NCBI GenBank assembly: GCA_036897095.1
Contig: JAYMSP010000205.1
Coordinates: 1 to 64,000 of the forward strand
Direction of reading: 5' to 3'
DNA length: 64,000 nucleotides
From: Plantago elongata
Lineage: Eukaryota > Streptophyta > Magnoliopsida > Lamiales > Plantaginaceae
In this document: positions 1 to 12,807 of the stretch, one piece after another
Layout: each line of letters opens with the position of its first letter
How positions within the stretch are numbered: the first letter of the stretch is position 1
The notes under the pieces: model-generated
Told to the model about the DNA's origin: nothing
Databases searched by the model: none
Seen by the model: the letters and a program-made list of their open reading frames with translations, nothing else
Program-made: the position numbers and the translations under genes

Positions 1-1033
1 TATATATATAAAAGAGTGGATCGAAGAGCAAGCCAACATTATATATAGCCAAGTCAATTTTTTATTTCTCCGGTAATAACTTCATAACTTTCTTTTTTGA
101 TGTTATATAAAATTCCTTTTCTAGTGTTATATAAAAAAACTTCTTAATTTCATAAATGAAAAGCACTAACTAATTTTTTATTATTTCTATTTCCCATTTT
201 ATTCAATCTCTCACTTACTTTATCGCCCACTTACAACTTTATTAATATAATACTTCTTATAAATTATTTTTATTACAATTTTTTTAATCGAATAGAAAGT
301 TGAACCCTAGAAAGTTTTTATTGCGGGGGGCATTAATAAATTATATAAGGGGCGTCCAACTGGGACACAACTTAATGATCAATTGAATATACTTATTACA
401 AAAATTGACAGATGCTGCCTTCAAATGTCACCTCGCCATTTAAAGACCTTGTTGAATCATTCCAATTTAACTTAATAATACACAAATCATGTATTTTATT
501 TAATTTCACTTACTTCAAGTACTAATTAAAATATCATATCATGTAGTATGTTATTAACTAATATAATATAAATACAACTATTATTGGTTTGCGTATATTG
601 AAAAATAGATCGATCTTAACTATAAAAACATGAATCCGAATGTAATATGATAGTTTTACGAAAACTGTTAGAGAGGTTCTTGAATCAGACGAATTACTTT
701 TTAATTTGTTGACCGAATTAAGCCCGAAACCAGATGCGGGAATATCCCATCAATTAATTAATATGACATCCTCATATAAAATCAACATGTAAAACGACGC
801 ATGTATGCATGTGTTTCAACAAAGGTGAATTTGATAAATTGGACCGGCTTAAGCAAAGAGTGATGACTTCTTCCACGGTTCTAAACCTTTCTTCGTATGA
901 ACACTCGATATCAAAGTCACAAAGTAAACAACGGAACCCTCAGGTAGTCAAAATTTAAGTCAAGAACAAAGTACTAATATATTACAACCCTTTTGCAATG
1001 TAATTTCCAAGTTATAACTTTATCTTGTATTAA
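1..1033. other. AT-rich intergenic stretch
   Basis: This stretch opens on a TA dinucleotide run. I see no open frame with family resemblance, no tRNA-like or rRNA-like sequence, and no clear repeat boundary. It ends where the recognisable part of a Ty1/copia copy begins, so part of it could be the undetected 5' end of that element, but no matching terminal repeat was found. Confidence 0.5.
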
Positions 1034-3140
1034 ATGAAAAAATATTATTTTAGATACACCACCATCAAAGAACGTGCTCGTGACAATGACTCGACCCTTG
1101 TCACCGCGGATCGCTCCTCTCCCTCTCATGAAAATTCCAACCAATCCAATGGTCGTACCTTCAACAACAACAACAATCGCAACAAGAAAGGCAAGGGAAA
1201 GGGTAACAACAACAACACGCAAGGACGGGGACGTGGCATGGACTAACACCCACAACCCGTGAATACATGGCAACACCAGCCCACCTAGCAGCCACGGACC
1301 TTCCAACCGTATCTTTTAAGGAAACATATTAAATTACCTTTGTTTATTCGAATTCTTATACTGTTATGCCTTTGGACATTATTTATAGTAATTTATGGAC
1401 CTCTCCGATTTCAAGTTCTCTTGGGCATCGTTGTTACGTTTTATTTTTTGGATGACTATCGTAATTTCTTATTGGTTTTTCCTCTTTCGGCTAAATCTGA
1501 AGTTTACTCAGTTTTTCTAAACTTTAAAGCCCTTATTCGAACTCAATTAAACCGAGAAAAATCCATCCAATGTGATAACGGGTGGGAATACGATAATGGC
1601 CCCTTCCGTTCCTTTTGCAATACCCATGGCCTTATTTTTCGTTTTTCATGTCCCCATACATCACTTCAAAACGACAAAGAAAAACGTAAGATTAAATCAA
1701 TCAACAACATCATGCATACTTTGCTCCTTCACGCAAGTATGCCCTCCACCTTTTGGCATCATGCTCTACACACAACCACCTATCTCCTAAACATCCTTCC
1801 CTTAAAACTTTTAAAGTTTCAATCACCTACTCAAATCATGTATATAAAGACCACATCCTACTCTCATCTTCGAACCTTTGGTTGCTTGTGTTATCCTCTT
1901 TTTTCCCTCTTCTACCATACACAAACTCCAAGCCCATTCGACTCTTTGTGTCTTTTTAGGATATCCTACTAATCATCGGGATAATAAATGCTACAACATG
2001 TCTACCAAGCGGATTTTTATATCTCGTCATGTCCTTCTCCAAAAATCCTACACCTACCACTGACTACGATTTTCTGGACTCCGGACTAGCACCTTACCTT
2101 GTCCCCTTCCTCCACACCCATATGGCTGCCCCACCACCACCGACCGACCCTCGGCAGCCCCTTCCTCTGGCTCCACCTCCTCCCATTCGTTCAAGCCGTA
2201 TTCATGTTCCTAATCCCAACGTCTATGGTCCAAATTTTCAGATGCATCTTATAGTGTATCTGATTATGCAGGTTGCCCTATCTCTAGAAGATCAACCTCT
2301 GGATATTGTATTCTCATTGAAACTACTTTAGTCAGTTGGAAATCTAAGAAACAAGTGACAGTGAACAGATCATCAGCTGAAGCTGAATATAGAGCCATAG
2401 CATATGTATGTTGCGAAATCATGTGGTTAACTACACTACTCAAAGATTTTGACATTCATTATATGGAGCCTGTGAAACTATTATGTGATAATCAATCTGC
2501 CATACATCTTACCAAAAACCATATGTTTCGTGAAAGAACAAAACACATAAATGTAGATTGCCATTTCATCAGGGAAAGAGTTGAAGAAAAGAAGATTGAA
2601 ATCGAGTTTGTAAACTCAGAAAATTAATTGGCAGATATTTTTACTAAGGCGGTTTGTTCAGCTAATTTATCCAAATCTCTTTACAAGATGAACATTAAAA
2701 ATTCATAAGTTCCTCTTGAGAGGGAATATTGGAGATTTAAGGAAAAAAATAAAAGAAAGCTTGACAAATGCAATTTAACAAGGGTTAATTGCAACAAGTT
2801 TGAAAGTTACAGGACTGAAGTTAGAGGCGCGGAAGAAAGAGAGACTGAATTGATTGAGCAGAGTTCATGGAGGGATCAAAATGAAAAGCGAAAACGTTTA
2901 ATCAGCGAGACAAAGACAAAGACGCATCACGATTTTACGTTTCTCCATCACAACACAGTTCATCTTCATCCTGCTTGAAGAAGACAAAATTGGACGTTTA
3001 GGGTTGCAGAGACAGTACTATGGTACTAATCGATCTCGACCATCAATCCTTTAATCAACGGTCACGATCTTGAGCTTGTTCATCAAGCATTTCGGTGTGT
3101 GCTGGATCAAGTATTAGAGCTTTGTATTTTTACTAGAATT
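1034..3140 (+). mobile_element. Ty1/copia LTR retrotransposon, degraded fossil copy
   Basis: This is an old copia-family element in plus orientation. Recognisable parts in order are: a gag C-terminal remnant rich in Asn, Gly and Arg (about 1034-1250); an integrase core remnant (about 1340-1970) with the copia-type stretches for host-DNA joining; a short downstream polyprotein piece; and an RNase H remnant (about 2355-2630) with the family's SAEAEYRA motif. A polypurine-like run and a likely 3' LTR start follow near 2727, with LTR-like sequence to roughly 3140. Most of the reverse transcriptase region is absent. The copy is broken many times over and looks ancient. No 5' LTR was identified, so LTR divergence cannot date it. 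Confidence 0.85.
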
Positions 3141-5880
3141 TCAACTTGTTAATCAAGTTTTATCTTATATTTATTAGTTATTTTGTAACTCATGTGCATT
3201 CAATTTGTCACTCTATATTTTTATAGAAGGATATCATTACATACAGTACAAAGGTCTAGCTACAAACTTGTAACAAAACTATGCAATAATTACGTGATGG
3301 ATATGTGATAAGGTAAAGCGTCAATGTCCCATAACAGCAAAATATTGGAGCCCATCAAGAAAGAATCGAAAGTTGGAGGAATAAATAAAAAGTAATTAAT
3401 AATGAATAATAACAATTAACAATACTAGTCTTCGTCTCTTGGTCTTGGGCCTTCAAAATATTCATATGTAATTATGTATTATGTTCATGAGTGGATTGAA
3501 ATATTGAATGTTTAGAAATAAATATTATCTGACTATATATCAGTACTCCTATAATTGTCGCGTAATTAATTATCAGTACAAGTTAGAAAAAAGGGCCCTA
3601 TATATATGCACACAAGTTGGTGAAGAATTGAAAGTAGTACACGTCGATCGTAAAGAATATAAAGAATATATTTGATGTTACCACAAGTTTAGATAAATTA
3701 ACTAATGTCACTTGTTTGGCTAGTCTAATCTAATAGATTAAATTAGTATTCCATAATAAAGTATATATTATCTCCTAACAACTATCCACAGCAAGCTCAC
3801 ATCGACCGATGTAACATGTAACAGGACCTTTACTCTAAACGTATTATGGCTTCACACCATATATTAGCTTCATTAAACATGCTAAAAATGATACATGATT
3901 GCGGTGATCGCAGTGTCAATAACTTTTTTAAATTAATTATTATATTCACATGTTTAATTATATTTAAATGATATACTTAAACTCAATATATTAATTTTAT
4001 TAAAATATTATATTCTGATAATACTTCTTCGATATAGAATTCTGAAATTGTGCTTAACAAATTTAATTAAATAAATAAAAAGATATGTAAATGTTGACAA
4101 CATTTCATTAACAATATTTCAAATCTATTGAAAAATATAAAATTAGTAACGACAATTTTAAATAGCAAATCTAATTTAGAAATATAAATATATTTATAAT
4201 TTTAATAAAATATGCATATAGAATATTATTATCGATTGAATAGTAAGTTTAAGGCACATAGGAGATGCCTTTTAAAATGCCTGATGTGAAAACAGATCTA
4301 ATAGTACGTGGCTTATTGCAACTGACTTCTAAAATAGCGAGCTAGCATTGAGACAACATGAGCTCCAACAAAATGTTGAACAAACTGGAAAATGGACGAT
4401 TCTCATCACAGTTGGGGTCTAATCGAGTCGTATACACACCTAGAGTTTTATAGTCGCGTAAGGTGCAGGTGAGTCAGAGTATGATCCGGACACTCACAAA
4501 GGTTCATATGGAAACAACAACTGGATAGGCAAAGAGGTGTTGCATGTGGTGTGAGCGAGAAAAAATTAAAATAGCATTTCTTAATAGCCGGTTGCTGGAT
4601 AATTAAAAAGAAATGCTAAGCCGCTAAATAAGTTGTAAAAGTGAAATGACACTCTAATCAATGGAATGACACTTTAACATGACAATATATTGTATTTTTT
4701 AATTGTTGATTGTTAGAGAATAAATAAGAAGTGTTAAACAATTTGTAAAAGTGAAAAGATACTTGTACTAGTAAAATGATAATTTTAAAATTTATTCGAA
4801 AATTTATTATATTGTTTAAATTAAATGACAATACGGTACGATGGACACACGCGTGTCTAACTACGATTAGTATGTGAGTCTCTTAGGAAGCGGGTGAGGT
4901 TACACTTGAGTGTTTGGCGCGGGATAAGGCGCATATAATTATGATTAGATTCAGTCCCGCATTTTATATGAAGTATATTACATACGTGGAGAACTCCCAA
5001 ACCAATGCAAATATGCATTTCTTCAAAATAGTGCACTCCATAAGCTTAGGTCATGCACTTTAATTCATAACTGAGATGTCTAAGACCCCGTTTATTATAC
5101 TGTTGAAGTGGACTTATTCATTCAAATCGAATATTTTATATAAAAATATTCAATTTTAATTGAAAAAAACCACTTAAATTATATACTAATAGGTCCTAAC
5201 ATGTGAGGAAAATTGAAAAGTTTTCTTTCTTTAATCCCATGACCTAATTTTTTTGGGTCACCATGTCTCTTTTCATCAATGAATGATTGTGTCAATTATC
5301 TGGTGGTGCCCAAAATTGACACCACTTGAGAGGTTTTGTTTAACCTATGAGCAACCATTTTTGTACAAGTTCTAGTTCACACGTGGTAGATTTCTATCAA
5401 CTTAATTAAGATGTGGTCCAAATTACATGATGTACACCATTTGTTTCTGCCCCCTATGAGCTAGCTAGCCTGAGTAGTGATCTCTTTCAAGTTAATGATA
5501 ACTGGATTGTTAAGTAGACAAGTTGAACTGGATTCAAGAATACTCGCTGAGATGATATTTACGATTCGACCTTTTAATCATATACATTTATAAGTTAGTA
5601 CGTATATACTTGGTCGAAATCGTATTGAGATTGAACTCCTTAATGTCGAAGTCATTGGAGATCAATTTTGATTCATTCTCATTCACTGACGAGGTGAATT
5701 TAAACTTGATCCAAAATCGTGTTGTATGATATTGACTCGACTCGACTCGACATGATAAGTGTCATTTAAAACCACAAAGCATGTAGACTGATATTTCTGG
5801 ATAGTCTCTATGACAGGTGACAACATCCTAATAATCACCATGTCATGATAAATGGCACCAACTCTAGTTCTTAAACAACA
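3141..5880. other. AT-rich intergenic region without a gene
   Basis: About 2.7 kb lie between the copia fossil and the 3' side of the KUP12-like gene. I see no coding signal on either strand. Two small structures are present. One is an 11-bp perfect inverted repeat, TAGCATTTCTT at 4572-4582 against its complement at 4608-4618. The other is a short GACTC tandem run near 5733-5750. Sequence from about 5881 to 6088 is probably the 3' UTR of the minus-strand transporter gene. Confidence 0.5.
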
Positions 5881-6088
5881 GGTCACTAAACTACACTGAT
5901 CCCACAGATGATAGGAGCCTATATAGTGGCTCTAACTATGATATGTTCTACAACAGTTCAAATCTGCAGGCTGGGTTGAGCATCACAACTCACAGGTTGA
6001 TGCTTCTCAAAAATATACATCAACCGTAAGGCATGGAAAGTTCCAACCCTTGTAAAAAATAATCGCAATTCGTGTTTAAAAGCATACG

Positions 6089-9000
6089 TTATACCATGTA
6101 TGTCATTCCGACTTGGATTATATTGTCATGAGGGACTCTCATAGTTGCCGCACCACCTCTGCAGTTCTTCCTTAAGAACGCGTAGAAGTAGTTAATCACC
6201 AATTTCTTCAAGAACCATGAGTTCTTTTTTGCTCTCACATCCCCATGTCCAATCAAGTATGTGAACCCTGAATCGGTTGCCTCTCGTAATGCTGATAGCT
6301 CATACTCGACACTAGGATCTTCTTCAACTGACATGAAGCTAGCCGGCAGTTCTTGAAGCGAAGACGTTGATGGTCCTGCTTCATCTGATATGTGACCGTG
6401 CATTAAAGGGGTCTTAAGTTCCGATATCCCATCAAGATCTTGGGACACTTCATCCTCCCTTGATTTCATAGAAACACTGTCAAGCTCCGGCTCATTCAAA
6501 GATCCTTCTAAAGCAAGATCTAGAGCTTCCCTTCTCAGAAAATTTTCTAAACTTTTGATCAGAAGTTGCACAAATGCACGGGGATCTTCCTTCCGTATGT
6601 CTTTGTAACCATATCTAGCAATACATCGGAAAATATGATAATCTTTTGGGCAAACTCGTCGGAACAAGAACCTTTCCTCCTGGGGGACTACAGGTATTGG
6701 AACATATTTGATGCAAATGAAGATTATGGTCGAGTGTATAGCCGGAAGGTCTAGAAGAAATTGCCCCAGGACGGAAGGGATACCTTGGACTAGCTCATTG
6801 TAGAGCAATCCAACTCCTGGTACTCTTACTGAGCCAAGAGACGAGCCAAGCTCAAGCATGAGGTCCATTGAGATTGTACCACGGACTTCGCTCTGGTACT
6901 TCAGGACACTACCATAGTTCCAGATGTACATTACGCAAAGAAAGAAAGAAGCGAAGGCTAAAGGGAGCCATCCTCCTTCGGCTATCTTGGATAGTACTGC
7001 TGACAGGTAGATTAGCTCTATGGTTCCAAACACGAGCGGGAAGCAAAGAGCTAAGAATATGTTAGTTTGCCAAATCAGAAGCATAACGAGTGTTACCAGC
7101 GTAGTACTGACAATCATAACGCCAACTTCAGCAATGCCTACACATTAATTGGAAAATGGAGAAGAGACTGTCAGCAATGAGATAATAAAAAATGAGACGT
7201 ATGTTGCATAATATCAGGAGTAGAAGCTCAAGTATCCTGCATCGACACCCCCAAAATCTTTATTTTGATTAATGTTTAAGAGGAAATAATCAAACAAGCA
7301 CAAACCATATGCATTGGCTATGTCTGTAGTGCTCCTGAAGACAGCAACAACAATAATGCACATGACCATCAAAAAGTAATTGATGACTGGAATATAAATT
7401 TGCCCCATCAGTTTTTTCGAAGTATGGATGATCTTAAGCCTAGGGAAACATCCGAGAGCCATGGCTTGCTTAACACATGAGAAAGAAGCAGAGATCATGG
7501 CCTGACTAGCTATCACAGCAGCAATTGTAGCCACCACGAACACTGGCCAGAAAAGACCCTCTGTAACATTAACAGGTCTAGTGTTAAAAGGGACATTATA
7601 TTTGCCTATTATTTTTATTTTCCGTGTAAACTACGAATAATCACCAGAATACAGTATCACCTGGAACAGAATCGTAAAAAATAGTGTCTGCTGAACCAGG
7701 GTGTTTAACAAGATAAGCTGCTTGTCCCATGTAAGCCAAAAGGAGGCAAGGAAAGACAACAGTAGTGAAAGCAATCTGCAACATTTTTTTTTTGGGTGTC
7801 AAAATGCTAGTCTATTCAGAACTAGAGATAGTAACACCAATTAAGATAAATTTGACATGATAGTAAAGTACCTGTATGGATGGCACTGAAAAATGGCCTA
7901 GATCAGCAAACATTGCTTCAGCGCCTGCAGATGTAAATGTTTTAGAAAATCGACAGATCAATAAAAAAAATTTAAGTCCAATCATGCGTCTTAGCATCAA
8001 TGATCAAACTATGCTAGATTTAATTGTTCAGGTAACCAAGAAAGCAATAACAGAAAATGAGGAACTGAAAGAGTACTTGCCTGTGATACATAAAACGCAA
8101 CCTCCAAGAGCCGACCAAGCCTTGGTGCTGTTCTTCTTGAAGAAGAGGTAAATGTAGACAGGATTAACGGCCTTTACAACAGTTACATCATATTTCAACA
8201 GATTGTAGATTCCAATAGAAGCCAAACTGAAAAACCACAGAGCAAGTGCAGGAGCAAACGAGAACCCAACTTTACTTGTGCCAAACCTCTGTATGCTGAA
8301 GAGACCAATGAGGATGATAATTGAAGTAATGACAAGAGCACCTGCAGAAGAAAATGTAATAATCAGTAAGATCATGTTTGTAGTTTATGCTATAAAATCT
8401 GCCTCTAGTAATATAATACAAGTACTAAGCAGTTGTCTATCGAATAGCCTACACACCAGTGCCAAATCCAGGTACACGACCTTGCAGACCACTCACAGCA
8501 GACATAACTGCAAAGAAGGATCACTGTTAGCGATAATCGGTGGATCTTAGTGATAATCTGCAAATAAGAAGCATTATTATCTAAGATAGCCAGATAGGTA
8601 TAGCTGATATAAAATAATTCATTTCCATTTTCTAGATTGCATGCTTCTATTGTTTACAGTTGAGAGGTTTCTTTCGAACTATCCCTTTTCGTTTAGTTAT
8701 GGGCGTGCATATGACAATGCAGGTGCATATCGTTCTACAGAGTGCACAGAGCATCTATTATACAAATGTCTGTGTAACTTGGAACATTTTGAGTTTCCTT
8801 TCATTGGTTGTATAGCCAAACCCCAAAAATCCCTTCTTACAATCTCAAGGAATCCAAAGTGTACTTTTCATCCGGTATATCGAGTTACATAAGTAATATT
8901 ACCTTGCATCCGCTCTGGACTCATCAAGCTTCTATTCCAAGAAGTTATTGTTCATTTGACAGAACACATAATTTTCAAGAAGTCTTTAAAGCAGGTTTTG

Positions 9001-10938
9001 TAGTGCTTGCATTTAGCGCTCAAGGCTAAGCTTCTTAAAGCACATCTTAGCAGAACTTATAAATGGCTACACTTCTTACTTAAGCTCCTATAATTTGAGA
9101 TCACTACAATGTTGGAATATCTTCCTCTAAAGTCTTCAAGTGCAGCTTGACTTTGGCTTAAAGAAACAAAAGAATTGCTCATAAAGCTAACATTCTAAAT
9201 TTAAAAAGAAAGACAAAGGGTTCTTCATATACCTGATATCGCAGGAGTGAGAATACCATCTCCAATGATCATAGACGTCCCCATGAGAACAAGCAGTAAG
9301 AGAGCAATTTTCCATCTGAAGTTGTGTTCCAAAGTTTCCTTTATAGTAAAAGCTCTCTCCAGTTCAGGAGTAGGCAATTTGAGCCTGAAACTGGAAATTT
9401 GTTCATCTGCTGCTTGACGATTCGGAAGAAGATTAACATTTGCATACCTGCATATTAACGAATACAATGCAAACGTTCCCCCTGTTAATGGAAAAATTCC
9501 ATCAATAAATTAGATGGAATTTCTTCAATAGCATGTATAGCTCTTGTTACGGTTCAATTATAAATGAATAGTTTTTACCTTCCCCATTGTCATTCGCTTT
9601 CAGCACAACGAAGACGTATTTAAGCAGAGGAATGAGGGCTATTGTGTATATAACTAGTGATAAAGCCCCCAGAACATCTACGTCGGATGTAATTGGGACT
9701 TTGCTGAACACGTCAGAAAAGACGTACAGGGGGCTTGTGCCCATGTCCCCATACACGACACCAAGTGTTTGGAATGCCAAGGATGCAGTACGCCATGCTG
9801 AAGAATCCTATATAAGTTACTTCAGTCAGGTAAGCCGTGATAAATAATGGCATTCACACTGTGCAAGTCTCCAATTAATACTGCTCCAATGACTGCTAAT
9901 TCACGCATGAAGGAGTGTATATATGCAATGTGTGATATATTCAAAATTGAATCCAGAGAACATCGTACCAGCATTTATATAAATACAGTGTGTGATTTCT
10001 TTACATAGTTCTTATGTTAACGTCATAACTTTTTCTTACAACTTCGTATACTAGGGGTACAATTACGAAGTTAAATTTGACCAAGTCCTCCCATGACTGT
10101 AATTACTACAAAACTGTTTTATCAGGTGATAACGTAATGATTTGCAAAAAAGATATACCTACCATCCGATGGAGGCATGTGCAGGTTAATCTCACAAACT
10201 GAATTTGCATTTTTGCTGTTGCAAGTAAGATCACACTCCAAGTCTCCAACACAGAATTTGCATTTTATACCTACAGCTACAAGTCTTTTATTAAGCACAT
10301 CTCTGTGCTCATAAAATTTATTGAAATAGCCTAAAAAAGTTCCAGAAAGGCTAAAATTTCAGGTAAATATACTTGAACTGAGTGCTTACTGCTTAGAAAT
10401 AGAAAAGGCTATAAAATTTAGCATTCACACAATCATTTTTTTCAGCTCCAACTAATTCATTGATAAAGGAGAATCTAGTCCACAAAAAGAAGATCCAACT
10501 TTCTAACAACAAGCACTTTCAGCATGATTCCTTAACAATTTAATCTTGCAGCTTCAGATATAAACTTCAAGCCAATCACTAACAAGTCATCTCAAACTCC
10601 AATGAACATATAGATTTTCAAAAGCAATCAGCAAAATTCTTGCAAGACAAAAACTTTATGTAGTAGTATTATAGAATAGTAAGTACTACCTTATTATGGT
10701 GGTCATGAGAACCAGCAATCTGCATAGCTTCAACATCAAAAGAATCCACTCTTTTAGGCTTCTTGACAAGCCTTTTCCTGATAGTCCCACCATACCCTCC
10801 ATGTCTAAACTCTTCATCTCCATTAAACGACCACGGCGGAGAATCGGAGTCCACCTCACTCCCATCCACCCACTTACGCGGCTCGGAGCCGCTAACACTA
10901 CTTCCCAGCAACATTTCTTCAATCCCCTCATCTTCCAT
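6089..10938 (-). CDS. KUP12: KUP12-like potassium transporter (HAK/KUP/KT family)
   Basis: A K+ uptake permease of the HAK/KUP/KT family that moves K+ (and Cs+) across a membrane. Nine coding exons, minus strand: 10690-10938, 9579-9807, 9233-9481, 8457-8507, 8081-8341, 7872-7924, 7661-7775, 7306-7560, 6089-7137. All phases close, giving 836 codons before the stop, against about 827 residues recalled for Arabidopsis KUP12. The soluble N-terminus carries [11 protein letters not shown]. The family signature [15 protein letters not shown] opens the first membrane segment, followed by [27 protein letters not shown] and KYVPVPVV-like stretches. A long acidic cytosolic tail ends in QVGMTYMV. The start at 10938 matches the N-terminus of homologues. 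An in-frame ATG 36 bases upstream is an alternative. The 8080-7925 intron has a GC donor. Resemblance to KUP12 rather than KUP7 is strong throughout. Confidence 0.95.
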
Positions 10939-12262
10939 TCTTTCTCCTTTAACCTTGATTCGACAAAAATCCAATCTTTTGCACCAAAATGGTCCAAGAA
11001 AACAAAAGCTCGCTCCTTTACACCCAAATGGTCCAAGAAAAGCTTATCTAACCCCTCCCCCAGCACATAGAAGCAAATCCCAGTTAAGCAATTGGGTGAA
11101 TTGTGAGTTTCGTTGGGGCCAGAGCATTGAATTTGGCGTACAATGATTGGAAGTGTCAGATGAAAAAACCAATAAAATAATCAAATATGATCCATCAAAC
11201 TGTGAGTTTTACAATAATACTGTCAGCACAGAAACAGATTCTCAAAAATTTTGTGCAAGAGGATAATATGGACAAACGAGATGTGAGGCTGTGACCAATG
11301 AAAAGATTGGAACAAACGGCCAATACTCAGCCAACACAGCAGATTGAACCGTATATGCCAATCTCCCCTGAAAAATCAACATTTTTGGGCCGTAATTATA
11401 CATGGCCCGATTGGTATATAATTTGATGGACATTTGAATTATTTTGGTGAAATTGTGTTTGGAATATAATTAAAATGGGGTATTTAAAATATATTTTAGT
11501 CCAAATTAATATTTATCGAGTTAAAGTGATCGATTTTAATTCCATGCCAAACAACCCTTATAATGAATTTCGGATTACTCTTCCTTAACTATTGGGGTTA
11601 CTCCTCTCATAGTCTCGATAATGGTTGCGCTCATTAATGACATGTTTTGTGCAGTTGTTCCAATTGGTAAACACACTAAATATGTACACGCACTAAATAT
11701 TTAGCTAGAAGAAAAAGAAAAAAAACACTAAATATGTACACAGCACAAATAATATTTCATTATAATACTTTCAGTGTTTTGAACTCAACTTCTCATAATT
11801 CGGACATAAATTTTAAAATCAATAAACAAAAGTGAAAAAAATAGCAAAAAATTAGGAAATAAAATATAAAAGAGTGTAATACTTTGTTCTCTTCAACAAA
11901 TTTATTTAACTGAGGTATAGTATAAATTATAACTAAACAGAGTTGAACTGAATATAACTAAATAAGTTTTCAGTTGAAAAGAACAAATTTAAATAAAGTA
12001 AAAGAGTAAAAATAAAAATGTGTTAAAATTAAGTGAATAAAGTATTAAGATAGATTTTCCATTCAAGTCGAGGGGATGTTATGTTTGGGATAATTGTGAA
12101 AGTCGGATATGTTCAAAATTTTATGCAACCAGACTGGAAATTATCGATGTACCAAATGAACAAAAGTTTTGGATATTTTAGGCATATTAAGAAGCTAATT
12201 GAAGTCGTGACCTCAACACACATAAAATCTTGAATGGTGTGTATTAAGAGTCATCCTGGTGC
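10939..12262. other. KUP12 5' leader and upstream intergenic region
   Basis: The first 200 bases or so are the probable 5' UTR and promoter side of the minus-strand transporter. They are CT-rich on the minus strand and carry plus-strand open frames that are only complements of exon 1. From 11160 to 12262 the sequence is AT-rich with no supported gene. It contains one copy of a dispersed TATAAATTATAACTAA repeat, listed separately. Confidence 0.5.
11905..11990 (+). repeat. Dispersed TATAAATTATAACTAA / GAACTGAA repeat, copy 1
   Basis: The segment has the order AACTGAGGTATAG, TATAAATTATAACTAA, ACAGAGTTGAACTGAA. The same word order recurs as a tandem set at 59749-59938, and in reverse complement at the right edge of the window (63957-64000). 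The repeated association of the two words over these distances marks a dispersed family, probably a degenerate MITE or subterminal repeat. No terminal inverted repeats were found. Confidence 0.6.
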
Positions 12263-12400
12263 CGACTGTCTAACATTGATGAATAACGTCCAATGTCAAG
12301 GACTATAGATAGTTGGAAATCCAAGATGAATGAACCGGTTCATTGTTTGGTGGCCCGGTGAAGAACCAATTATATCCTTTACTAAATATTAAATAAATTG
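12263..12400 (+). repeat. Left member of a diverged direct repeat flanking the Harbinger region
   Basis: The order GTCTAAC, AATAACG, GGACTATAG, GAACCGG, TTTACTAAATATTAAA seen here is echoed in the same orientation at 15562-15710 (GTCTAAC, AATAACA, GGACTGAAG, GAACCGG, TTTGGTAAATATTAAA). By eye about 60-65% of positions agree. The pair brackets the decayed Harbinger element. It may be an older repeat split by the insertion or a local duplication. Confidence 0.4.
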
Positions 12401-12493
12401 GTGGTATAATTAAAGTAGTGAAATGAACACACATAAAAACCCTCGGCATGAATATTGTATTAAAAAACAACTTATCGGCTGGGTTGGTTTTAA

Positions 12494-12607
12494 GACCACT
12501 CCCATTTGGGAGTGGTCGTTCGGACCAGCCGTGCCAAACAGGAGCCCCCTCGATCGGCCATTAAGCCAGCTGATCCCCCCAAGCAGCCGAAACTCGGCTG
12601 TTTGGGG
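12494..12607. repeat. Two adjacent strong inverted repeats (cruciform-capable)
   Basis: The first is GACCACTCCC, a 4-base loop, then GGGAGTGGTC, with perfect 10-bp arms at 12494-12517. The second has 14-bp arms at 12577-12590 and 12594-12607 around a 3-base loop and differs at one position. The block is GC-rich against AT-rich surroundings. It contains GTGCCAAACAGG, whose reverse complement has the GTTTGG word common near Harbinger-type termini. It is probably a terminal or subterminal part of the transposon, or a small nested MITE. Confidence 0.6.
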
Positions 12608-12807
12608 AACCAACGGCCATATGATCATTTTTTTATTTTTTATTTTTAAATCAGAACAAATAAAAAAACAAGATATCTCTAACGACTATATTTTTTCGAA
12701 CTCTATAAATACAACCATAATTCACTTTATTTATTTCACACTTCAATTTTCTCCCTTCTTCCACTTCTTAAATTCAAAACATTTAAATTTCTCTAAACTT
12801 CTCCAAA

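Noticed and set aside
10686-11146. Plus- and minus-strand frames overlapping KUP12 exon 1 and its leader
   Set aside because: They are shadow frames of the exon encoding [11 protein letters not shown], with no conservation of their own.
12410-12628. Minus-strand 72-codon frame at the left of the Harbinger region
   Set aside because: It spans two perfect or near-perfect hairpins, so its sequence is dictated by inverted repeats rather than by coding.
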